64,000 bases of DNA. Source: Halichondria panicea (Eukaryota > Porifera > Demospongiae > Suberitida > Halichondriidae). The position numbers and the translations under genes were made by a program. Positions 36,184 through 46,208 of the stretch are shown in pieces; within the stretch, counting starts at the first letter, position 1; each line of letters starts with the position of its first letter. Location: positions 5,673,250 to 5,737,249 of the forward strand of contig NC_087390.1 in NCBI RefSeq assembly GCF_963675165.1. Reading direction: 5' to 3'. A model generated the notes under the pieces. The model ran no database searches, was not told the origin of the DNA, and saw nothing but the letters and a program-made list of their open reading frames with translations.

Positions 36184-36834
36184 CAGGGCCATACGAAGAT
36201 TTTTTAGGTGGAGGGGCAGAAAAAAGGAATGGACCCTCTCCTTGCGATGCAGGGTGTGGGTCCGGGAGGGGGAAATTCCCTCTCCCGCCCCGCCGGAGGT
36301 GAACTTTTTACATTTTGTATGTTCTCAGAGATAAACAGGAGAAAGATACATAAATGAAATAATCTGCATGTGAGAGCTATAGCAAAATAGTTTATTCGAC
36401 GTGGAAGCAAAGTCACGAGCAACTGCTTCAAAGTCAGTTAGCAAAACTTGTGTATATATAGACGCTGGGGATTCATCGAGCTTCGTAAGAAGAAGGTCCT
36501 ATACTTTCTTCATCATGGGCAAGCTGATGTACTGAAGAGAAAAAATAATGAATATTGTGCCATAGTGAGCTCTAGCTATATAAATTTCAGCTGCATGTGG
36601 ATTAACTTACTTTAGTTACTGTACAGTGTTGTTGCAACAAACCATGCACATGCATTTAACCAATGTGGTTAGATTAAAAGGCACTAAATATAATATCAGG
36701 ACTGTGATCTGCTAGACTCTGCAGAGGAGTGCCCCACCCCATTTCACAGTCTGAAAACCAGGGGGGCTCTGCCCCCCTAGGTTTTCAGAGTGGGGGGCAA
36801 CTGCCCCCCAGCCCCCCTGGTTCTTACGGTCCTG
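36184..36834. mobile_element. 651-bp terminal-inverted-repeat insertion
   Basis: Begins CAGGGCCATACGAAG and ends CTTACGGTCCTG, imperfect inverted repeats, with AACAT duplicated on both sides (36179-36183, 36835-36839). Related spacers at 33810-33830 and 45745-45765 show the empty site (CAGAACATG). A G/C-rich palindromic segment lies at 36757-36822. No transposase ORF. Superfamily uncertain (hAT-like ends, but a 5-bp duplication). Confidence 0.8.
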
Positions 36835-36951
36835 AACATGACATGCAGCCTTTCATTCCATAATCGACTGTAGGCCCTAGCTACACGACCACACCCACAC
36901 ACCCACACCACTTAAACTACCAGTTAGCAGATATCATATATCCGACTAGAA

Positions 36952-37045
36952 AAACATTTGCAATGTGAAAAATTGCTAGGATTGGCCAGGGGAACCACAA
37001 AAAAGCGTGGAAACAAGAAATCAGACGAGAGCATAACTCCAATAA
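36952..37045. repeat. Partial copy of the palindromic dispersed repeat
   Basis: CCGACTAGAAAAACATTTGC through GGATTGGCCAGGGG and CGAGAGCATAACTCCAAT matches the reverse complement of the right half of 23512-23725. The rest of 35965-37529 holds only the 651-bp insertion, spacer sequence and an (ACTT)n run near 37203-37222. Confidence 0.65.
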
Positions 37046-37529
37046 TTGTCTAGGTAAAAGAAATAGAGACTGAGCGGTCATCTGCCTCGTGGAAGCAATC
37101 GCAAATCTGAAAAAGCTTTGTAATCTAGGTTGTATTCGTTTGGAAACCCTGTGCAGAATGTCCTGGAGATGGCTGTACTTGGAGCAAATGCTGGGGAAGA
37201 AACTTACTTACTTACTTACTTAGTCAGTCAGACAAAGAGCGGTGAAACGTCGAAATAGTACAATTTTTAAAATGACAATATTCATTCATTAAAATGTTCA
37301 TGGATTATGAAATGAGAGATAAAAAGAGAGAAAAGGCTAGATAAACTATCTGTTTAGCCAGTTCCTTGATATGGCCTTTCCCTGCAGAGATAGAACAGTT
37401 TGAACATGACTCAAAATAATTGAAATATTGCTAAACACGGCAAACCCACTGCCAAACCTACTGGTTTTACTAATAATTATAGTAATTGCTTTAGGGGGAA
37501 AATTATAGTACATAATTTATACGTTAAAA

Positions 37530-37846
37530 TTAAGTCATTGCCTCATGCATGTTGACATCATCATAGATATCACTAGTCTGTCCCATGCAGTTTATCTTCA
37601 CGCTCTGCAACGATTGCATAGCATTTACATTTATCATAAGTCTCTTGTCATTCTCATCCACACTCTCATACACTGGTGGGAGGGGCTCCGACACATTCCA
37701 TAGGGGGTAGTCATATTCCAGCTCTTGTAGGGAGGGAGGTGGACCAGTAGCGAGGATGCTAGTTTGAGGTTGAGCTGTGTTCATCTCACACACACCATAC
37801 ACCACGTTGTTCTGGCATGGTATGTCATTGTCGGCTGCTCTACTAA
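37530..37846 (-). pseudogene. Solitary B-tail exon, nearly full length (S3)
   Basis: From a good acceptor (CTCCCCCTGCAG) it codes for a type B tail: NNVVYGVCEMN, ELEYDYPLWNV, PPVYESVDEN. A 4-base deletion after INVN removes the ITIM-like VSYATV and shifts frame, though QTSDIYDDVNM is regained later through another indel. No transmembrane or EGF exon lies upstream; block C follows instead. It could be the last exon of a different gene. Confidence 0.7.
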
Positions 37847-39633
37847 CTGCAGGGGGAGTAACAAGTTAGATATAATTATATACACAGTAAGATAGACCTA
37901 CTGGGATATCGGAGTCACCTGTTATAGTCTTATTACCATGACAAGACCACATACAGTCCCCTATTTTCCTTTGAGCTTGTTTAATTCACCATGCACCGGC
38001 TGGCTGGGCACCCAACGGCTACGTTGTTACCCCTGCATATCCTGAGTTGCGGTCGCCCCCTGTGTTGTCACCCCCTGTGTGTATAGTGTTGTCGTCTCCT
38101 CTGTGGTTGCTTGTGCAGTATTTGGAAAAAAGACTCATCAGAGGGGGTCTTAAAATGGTTCTTCGAAGGCTTTGTATATGTGAAGCAATAATATACTGAT
38201 TCCCAAAGCCAGTTAATGGCTGAAACTAATGAGAACCCATGCACATCCTGGAAAACCTCCTTATCAGTGTTTGCGCACACAGTCTGTCCACATTAGTCAT
38301 TCACTTAATTAGACAGAGTGCTTGTCATGGACTAGCTAGTGGAGAGGGAGTCACAGCAACGGCCATTGTATAGTTATTTGGTGCGATGAGTTCTGTTAGG
38401 ACCGGCGATAGTAGGAGGACTTGCATGCAAACAAAGTCTGGCTGGTGGAGTTTATTCGAGTTATTGAAGGACTGCTGTGTCAGCATTAATGCTAAACGTA
38501 CTAGATGGCTTATACACACAGAGGGGGTCTGTAGTGTTTCTCTCAGTGTTGTGTGTGTACATATTCCAAAATACATTTATTTAAATAGCATATTAATAGT
38601 ATGGCTAAAAGTGCAATAGGGATTAACTGATAGAACGCAATGGCAAGGATACTAATTGCTTGAGGCGTAGCCGAGTGCTATTAACCTTGCCAGTGCTTGT
38701 TATGAGTGCTATTAATCCCTTATTGCACGAGTAGCCATACTATTGATTGTTAATCGTTTGTGAATCTGATGCAGTTTTAAGGACATTTTTAGCTGCAGTT
38801 TCAGTAAAAAAATTAGCCGCGGCCGTTATTCGAACGTGGTCAAGGCAGTAATTGCACGTCGTTAATGACAACGTGCAATTACTGATACGCGATATCACTG
38901 TACGAATCCCAGTGAATAATAGGACAAAATGTGATTATAGCAAATAACAGGGGAAATGCAATCACTAGCTGGCATTATAATTATTATACTGTGTAGCGTG
39001 TATACTTCGAGGGTATAAACTTTCGCCTAAGGACTGTTAGAAAGGTTTTCACGGAATAGAACTAAGCCTTTTCCTAATTTGCATGCATGCGATGTTAAAT
39101 TCGTGGGTATAATGTTTGCGGTACATCTGCAAAAATTTTACACCCTCGAAGTATATACTCACTATTATACCGTATGGCGGGAAATGTTCGCGGGTGCACA
39201 TTTTGCTATTAATTGGTACGAGAGCCCCCTCATAAGAACTTTTTGCAATTGTAATATTCACAGTTTAATGCCAGGAAACCACACCCACCAAGAGCTTTGC
39301 ATGTAAAATACTGGTGCGTGGGAGTTTCTCCCAGTTTTAATTTTTTCGTTAGCTGCTCTGCCTTCGAAATACACGAAATACAAAAATAGATCCTACAGCA
39401 CAGCCCATGATTCCTGTTGTCAAATTGTGTTCTGCATGATAGTATCCACCACTGTAGTAGTGCATGCATCCCATGTGTTGTGCACATGTATAAGCTATAG
39501 CCACGACTTAAACCAGATCAGTGGTATGAACAACAAGGACAGTGTATATAAAAGTGCAGTCACACATACATCCATATAATTATAATTATAGGATCTAATT
39601 ATCACTTATATTCGACTGCAGATCACTACTCAC
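37847..39633. other. Block C copy 3 and dispersed elements
   Basis: Block C runs to about 38420. A palindromic MITE lies at 38596-38744, and a 13-bp-arm palindrome at 38847-38883. Bases 38990-39300 repeat the two MITE-like elements seen at 29755-30060. TATATAAAA at 39545-39553 matches the TATA candidate at 18092. Confidence 0.5.
38596..38744. repeat. Palindromic MITE
   Basis: Ends ATAGTATGGCTAAAAGTGCA and TGCACGAGTAGCCATACTAT are inverted repeats with GGGATTAA/TTAATCCC inside. A related element lies at about 47985-48135 (TATGGTTAAGAGTGCAATA). Confidence 0.7.
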
Positions 39634-39813
39634 TGTATACTAGAGGTATAAGAGTGACCGTGCAATCTGATGTGTATTGCAATTGTGAAGAGATGGGTCG
39701 GAGAGTAAAAATGGAACAAGTATACTCGGCTGAGATCTGCAGCTGCTTAATCTCTCGATGGTCATCATCCTCTGTGCTGGGACTCTCTTGTGTATAGGTA
39801 TATAGTGCTACAC
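39634..39813 (-). CDS. Candidate exon E, open copy (unknown receptor family)
   Basis: Bounded by a TGCAG acceptor and a strong GTGAGTAG donor; 180 bp, phase 1 at both ends, as is usual for shuffled extracellular modules. The 60 codons are open and include TEDDDHREIKQLQ, AEYTCSIF and SDCTVTL. Copies at 18174, 30190 and 54794 keep both boundaries or the frame in part. It lies upstream of the solitary B tail S3, so it may belong to a receptor sharing that tail. The opposite strand has a competing signal-peptide-like reading (39758-39797). Not recognised as a named domain. Confidence 0.3.
39758..39797 (+). CDS. Candidate signal-peptide exon, copy 3
   Basis: MVIILCAGTLLCI then G and a GTATATAG donor (weaker than GTAAGTGC in other copies). 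Alternative to the minus-strand exon E reading of the same DNA. Confidence 0.2.
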
Positions 39814-40584
39814 CTGCATGTATACTGACTAGTATATATTGCTGTGATCAGAGTGGTATAGTAGCTGCTGAAGGTGTCTGCTCTAATCACCACCCTGGGG
39901 TCCATTCTTAATTATTTACGTATTCTCGTTTTCTTGCAAAGTGTTGCAGTAATTATTGAGATTGTCTAGAATGGGAGTACATGCATGCACTGAAGAATGT
40001 TTTATTTATTTTCACTGCAATAATACTGCCGGCTGTTACTGACTGACACAAATGTCCAAAAACTACTAATTAACAGCTTATTTGGTGACAGAATAGGTTT
40101 CACGTTTGTTTTGTTCATTATCAGTTAGAACCTGGGACATCTGGTGAATCAGTAGAGTACAGGTTCCTCTGTAACTTGAACATGCATGTGATGCGGTTAA
40201 TGTGGTGGGTTTTGATGTCACATGGCATACACATCGGACCATGGGTGTGGGTGTGATGAAAATTACCCGCTATACGATAGAGAAACTTGAACTATGTTGA
40301 AGAATTGGTATAGGATCATTAATGGAGTACCGTATATCTTCTAATTTATCGGACACTTCTAATTACCCCGGACACTCTTTTGGGCAATTTTCGTTGTTCT
40401 AATACAACAGACACTCCAGTACTTTAATATTACAAATATCCGGACAATACCTTGAAAAGTTGAGTTACCATTCATAGACGGCAAGTAAGACTTAGAGTGC
40501 TGCAGTTAGATAGCTTTGATCTAACTGCAGTACTGATTAAATAAAAACTAAAAGCTGGCTGTACTGCTCAGTTTCTGTACATTG
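39814..40584. other. Spacer paralogous to 30306-31079
   Basis: No gene. It contains a short element beginning TACCGTATATCTTC at 40328, the CACATCGGACCATGGGTGTG segment homologous to the (GT)n site, and a stem-loop at 40500-40530 identical to that at 30995-31025. Confidence 0.6.
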
Positions 40585-42471
40585 TCATACACAGGTACTA
40601 GGTGTCTCATAGTCTGATATTGCAGGGGCCAGTTCATAAGGTACGTCCTCGAAATCTGCATCTCCATAAATTGAATTGACCAGTTCTGCATCGTTGAGTG
40701 ATTCCTGGCTGCCATATATCGGGTTGTCAAACTCTGCTGCTGTTTCTGAAGTGAATGTATTTGTTCTTTTAGTCCTGTTCTCAGGAATCCCATACACTGG
40801 GTTGTCTCCTGGAATATAGGAAATGTTGTCAACTGTGGAAACAACAGAAACATAATTATTAGCTCATGAGCATACTGAAAGAACACACTCAGAGATCTCG
40901 TTGTAAAGTAAACTACAGTAATAGTATAATTATAGGTATAAGTAAGTAAACATGCAGTGTGTGTAGTATACACTTCCATGTTTAATAGGGTCTTACCTTG
41001 CGAGTGAGTGTCTTGAATGGTCTTCCCCTGAGCTCTCCTCCGCACACACACCACCACGACCACTATCAGGAGCAGGAGTATCAGCATCAGCACTAGGAGA
41101 CCTCCCACCATTCCTCCTATCAGATCCCCTGGAGCACCACGCAACACTGCAGGAAGCATATATATATAAAAAGTACATATAATCAGTTAGAATTACCTGC
41201 AGATAGTGTAGTGTTGCACATCTCTCCAGTGAAGTCAGACTCACATTCACAACTGAACGAATTGACACCATCCACACACACACCATTTCCACTGCAGTTC
41301 CTATTCACACAATCATCAATGTTGGTCTCACAATCAGGACCAGTGTAGCCAGGTTCACAGTCACATAGGAACATGTTCACCATGTCAACACAACCACCAT
41401 TTCCATTACAGTTTATTCCATCACAATCATCAATGTCAGTCTCACATCTCTGCCCAGTGTAGCCAGGATCACATGAGCAGGTGAAGGTGGCTATTCCATG
41501 AGAACAGTTACCATGGTCACTGCACACCCTCTCCATTAGCAAGCACTCATCAATATCATCCTCACAATCAGCACCAGTGTAGCCAGCATTACAACCACAG
41601 GTGTAAGAATCAAGGGCGTTTGCACACGTTCCTCTCCCATTGCAATTTCTGTCAAAGCAAAAGTTTTGACGCTCACAGTTTTCACCGATGTAGGGAGGGT
41701 TACAGTTGCAAATGAAACTAGTAAGTCCATTCACACACGTTCCTTGGTTACTGCATGTGACAGCATTGGATCCGGACTCACAGTGATCGAAGATGTCACA
41801 ACTGTTTCCAGAGTAGAATGGAGCACATAGCACAGTAGCTCTCAGAGTGATAGAAGGCCCGGTATTTGATGTACTCATTAATGTGTTTGTGAATCCAACT
41901 GAGAGACTTAAATCAAATCGATATCTTACAATAACATCAACTGGTCCGTTATCATAATCCAGCACTTGTATGTAAAACTGAGCTCCCTGCAGTACAAGAG
42001 ATGGTGCATGGATGGAAATACAATACAAGCAGATCATTACCTCCCAGGCTGTCGTTATTCCAGTCAGATTGAATACACGAGGATGTAAGGAATCAATGTT
42101 ATCCCCATCATCAATCAAGGTACTAACTACAGTAAATCCGGGATCAGTAACTATATTGGGACACCTTGTAGCAGTACTGGTACGTGGCATCAGGCAGTAG
42201 ATGAAGTAGGTGTCACAGCGGTTCCCTCCCATACATGCTACACCATTGTTGGTTGGATCACAACATTGACCATCATCAGAGCGGGTATTGGATGGATGAC
42301 TGTAGGAGACCAGCTCCACTTGTACCACATAGTCTGCAGACACCAGTACACTGAGCTGCAAGCATTGGGACTCTCAACTGCAGCTATACTGACTATTATA
42401 CCACTCACCTTCCCCAGCCATAGACACAGGCAGCTCATACACAATACAAGGACTCTCATTCTCAGCAGCAT
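40585..42471 (-). CDS. NLL10: intact type A Notch-ligand-like receptor, 5 EGF repeats
   Basis: Exons 42471-42409, 42355-42041, 41986-41197, 41146-40997, 40832-40585, all GT-AG with consistent phases; about 521 residues. Signal peptide MLLRMRVLVLC; MNNL/C2-like module with CDTYFIYCLM and GAQFYIQVLDYDNG; degenerate DSL CAPFYSGNSC; five EGF repeats, the first two non-calcium type (RQNFCFDRNCNGRGTC with an O-fucose consensus), the last three calcium-binding. Exon 4: VLRGAPGDLIGG then a Leu/Ile/Val helix and CVRRRAQ stop-transfer. Tail: NPVYG, NPIYGSQE, NSIYGD, VPYELAP, SDYETP and a C-terminal STCV, a class I PDZ ligand. Intron 2 is 54 nt, in frame and free of stops, so retained transcripts would still be translatable. 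Best reference gene of the A type. Confidence 0.92.
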
Positions 42472-42485
42472 GCAGTAGTTCAATA

Positions 42486-42520
42486 GCTAGCAACTATCTT
42501 GTTTGAGATGTTAACAGCTC
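42486..42520 (-). promoter_or_regulatory. Conserved element just upstream of the NLL start
   Basis: GTTAACATCTCAAACAAGATAG on the minus strand (given here in two parts: GTTAACATCTC and AAACAAGATAG) lies about 20-40 bp before the NLL10 ATG and recurs, with small changes, before NLL1, 2, 4, 6, 7, 8, 9, 11 and 12. It could be core-promoter or 5' UTR sequence; conservation may also just reflect recent duplication. Confidence 0.4.
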
Positions 42521-43455
42521 TTTGTGATGTGATGATCTCTGTTAGTATTGATTCACATGCATCCTGCTAGCATTCTATGCATTTAGTATATATTTTGATC
42601 TCGCAAGAGAAGGAAAAACACTCAAAACAAAGTGTGTCTTCATACAGGATGTTTATTCATGAACTGTATAGCTTGTATATAGAGCACATAATTAGGTAAT
42701 CACCCCCATAGCTACATGATCATTGCATAGTCTCCCACACCACTTAAACTATGAGAGAGCAAATACTTGTCACTGAGGCTCAACCTAAAGCTAGATTTTA
42801 GATATACGCAGGTGTTAGAGACAAAAATATGGACCCCAGAGTCCCTCATGAAGTCACTTAAGATAACACAAGCAGTTGTCATGACATCACAAGATGAATC
42901 AACACAATATAGATTCGTAATAATAAACACAAGCACTTTTACACACTTACACTAGCTAGTGTCCAGTCAACCGGTTACTAAAGTCATGTGATTCCTCGAG
43001 TGTTCCCTAGTAATAGTTACAACGCTAGCAATAAGATGTTACGCAGTTAACAGCTATCTTGTAATGCTCTCTGTTCTTCCTGCTAGCACTCTATGCATAA
43101 TATTATATCTCGCAAGAGAAGGAAGACACTCGTATCATCCTCACAATCAGTACCAGTATAGCCAGCATTGCAAACACATGCAGATGTAAGAGTTGATATT
43201 CGTTCTACCGGAATACATGCAATAAGCAAATAAAACTGGTATATAGGGTCATTCTAATGTTGTTTAACTGAACTTTTAGTCTTTTCTGGTCTAGATTAAT
43301 AAACACTTAGTATACCAGTCGTGTGTGTGTGAGGGGGGAGGGGCATCAGGTTTTGTGAACTGTCATAAATCATCGTCAGAATTAATGTACCCGTTTTGTA
43401 AACTGTCATAAAACTCATCAAGGAGGACTAGAAGCTGGTCAGTTTCTGTACATTG
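42521..43455. repeat. 1-kb spacer, copy shared with 13567-14552 and 25923-26942
   Basis: Nearly identical to the NLL4/NLL5 spacer, with an EGF relic at 43134-43195. No ORF. Confidence 0.8.
43134..43195 (-). pseudogene. EGF-exon relic in spacer (copy 3)
   Basis: Same stranded EGF fragment as at 14231 and 26622. Confidence 0.7.
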
Positions 43456-45547
43456 TCATACACAGGTACTAGGTGTCTCATAGTCTGATACTGCAGGGGC
43501 CAGTTTATAAGGTACGTCTTCAAAATCTGCATCTCCATAAATTGAATTGATCAGTTCTGCATCGTTGAGTGATTCTTGGCTGCCATATATTGGGTTGTCA
43601 AACTCAGCTTCTGTTTTTGAAGTGATGGTGTTTGTTCTGTTCTCAGGAATCCCATACACTGGGTTGTCTCCTGGTATGTAGGAAATGGTGTCTCCTGTGG
43701 ATATATATTAGCTCATGAGCATACTGAAAGAAAACACTCATATGCAGATCTTATATTATGAAGTAAACAACAGTAAATAGGTAAACACAGTGTGTTTGTA
43801 TAGCTACTCCATATGTTAGGTGCATAAACAACTTTAAGTTACCTTGCGAGTGAGCGTCTTGAATGGTCTTTCTCTGAGCTCTCCTCCGCACACACACCAC
43901 CACGACCACTATCAGGAGCAGGAGTATCAGCATCAGCACTAGGAGACCTCCCACCATTCCTCCTATCAGATCCCCTGGAGCACCACCACGCAACGCTGCA
44001 GGAGGTATATATACAGAGTACATATAATCAGTTAGAATACCTGCGGACAGTGTAGTGTTGCACATCTCTCCAGTGAAGTCAGACACACACTCACAACTGA
44101 ACGAGTTGATACCATCCACACACACACCATTTCCACTGCAGTTCCTATTCACACAATCATCAATGTTGGTCTCACAATCAGCACCAGTGTAGCCAGGTTC
44201 ACAGTCACATAGGAACATGTTCACCATGTCAACACAACCACCATTTCCACTACAGTTTATTCCATCACATTCATCAATGTCAGTCTGGCAAATGGTATCA
44301 GTGTAACCAGGGAAACAATCACAATCAAAGCCGTCAACTCTGTCAGTACAGTTGCCTTGTCCACTGCATTTTATGTTCACACAATCATCAATATCAGTCT
44401 CACATCTCTTTCCAGTGTAACCAGGATCACATGAGCAGGTGATGGTGGTTATTCCATGAGAGCAGTTACCATGACCACTGCATACCCTCTCCATTAGCAA
44501 GCACTCATCAATATCCACCTCACAATCAGCACCAGTATAGCCAGCATTGCAGACACAGGTGAAAGAGTTGACATTATCCATACAAACACTATTTTCACTG
44601 CAGCTCTGCCCCTCACAATCATCAATATCATCCTCACAATCAGCACCAGTGTAGCCAGCATTGCAGACACAGGTGTAAGAGTTGACCTCATCCATACAGT
44701 CACCATTTCCACTGCAGCTCTGCCCCTCACAATCATCAATATCCACCTCACAATCAGTACCAGTGTAGCCAACATTGCAGACACACGTGTAAAAATCAAG
44801 GTCGTTTGTACACAATCCTCGGTCACTGCATGTGACAGCATTAGACTCACAGTGATTGAAGATGTCACAATTGCTTCCTGAGTAGAATGGAGCACACAGC
44901 ACAGTAGCCCTCAGAGTGATAACTGCCTCGGTACTTGATGAGGCAGAAAATAACTCTGTCGATTCCATTGAAAGACTAAGGTCAAATCGATATCTTGCAA
45001 TAAGATTATCTGATCTGCTATCAGAATCACTCACTTGTATGTAAAGTTGAGCTCCCTGCAAAGGACAGTAAATTGAAATGCAATAAACACAACAGTATAT
45101 TGAAATGCAGTACCTCCCAGGCTGTCAATATTCCAGTCAGATTGAATGGATTAGGGAGTCCAAATACATTACGTTGTGAGAATTCAATGTCTGCCCCATC
45201 AAGGATAACGCTACTGACTAGAGTATCTCGGGCTTCATTATTGGGACATCTTCTATCAGTACTGGCACGTTGCATCAGGCAGTAGATGAAGTAGGTGTCA
45301 CAGCGCTCCTCTCCGCTACATTCTTCACGACTTCTTGAATCACAACATTGACCACTAGAGCGTGTATTGGATGGATGACTGTAGGAGACCATCTCCACTT
45401 GTACCACATAGTCTGCAGACACCAGTACACTGAGCTGCAAGCATTGGGACTTCAACTGCAGCTACTGACTATTATACCACTCACCTTCCCCAGCCATAGA
45501 CATAGGCAGCTCATACACAATACAAGGACACTCATTCTCAGCAGCAT
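43456..45547 (-). CDS. NLL11: intact type A Notch-ligand-like receptor, 7 EGF repeats
   Basis: Exons 45547-45485, 45434-45114, 45055-44041, 43995-43843, 43694-43456; about 596 residues, all GT-AG and in phase. Signal peptide; MNNL/C2-like module (CDTYFIYCLM, GAQLYIQVSDSD); degenerate DSL CAPFYSGSNC; seven EGF repeats, six of the calcium-binding DIDDC/DIDEC kind, including one found elsewhere only in NLL1 (GFDCDCFPGYTDTICQ). Exon 4 has one extra Gly codon (LRGGAPGD). The tail has NPVYG, NPIYGSQE, NSIYGD and ends STCV. The longest intact member, lying 0.98 kb downstream (on the minus-strand map) of NLL10. Confidence 0.92.
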
Positions 45548-45901
45548 ACAGTAGCTCAATAGCTAGCAACTATCTTGTTTGAGATGATAACAGCTATCTT
45601 GATGAGATATGTGATGATCTATATATTATGTAGCTAGTCCTGAACCCACACATCCTGTTACCTTCATTTTATCACATGATGCATAATAGTGCTTGCAACC
45701 CCACAAGTCACTCAAAGATATCAAAACAAAACTCTATGACTTCATACAGAACATGGCATATGCAGCCTTTCATTCCATAATCGACTATAGGCCCTAGCTA
45801 CACGACCACAGTCCCCACACCACTTAAACTAACAGTTAGCGGATATCATAGTTTGCTTTAGGGGGAAAATTATAATACATAATTTATACGTTAAAATTAA
45901 G
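45548..45901. other. Short spacer upstream of NLL11
   Basis: About 355 bp with the same motifs as the NLL8/NLL9 spacer. No gene. Confidence 0.6.
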
Positions 45902-46208
45902 TCATTGCCTCATGTTGACATCATCATAGATATCACTAGTCTGTCCCAGTTCATCCTCACGCTCAGCAACGATTGCATAGCATTTACATTTATTATAAGT
46001 CTCTTGTCATTCTCATCCACACTCTCATACACTGGTGGGAGGGGCTCCGACACATTCCACAGGGGGTAGTCATATTCCAGCTCTTGTAGAGAGGAGGGAG
46101 GTGGACCAGTAGGGAGGGTGTTGGTTTGAGGTTGAGCTGTGTTCATCTCACACACACCATACACCACGTTGTTCTGATGTGGTATGTCATTGTCGGCTCC
46201 TCCACTAA
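45902..46208 (-). pseudogene. Solitary B-tail exon (S4)
   Basis: Acceptor and first two thirds intact (NNVVYGVCEMN, ELEYDYPLWNV, PPVYESVDEN). The same 4-base deletion as in S3 removes VSYATV and moves the reading to another frame that stops at 45910. Because S3 and S4 share the deletion they descend from one already damaged copy. Block C follows upstream. Confidence 0.75.
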
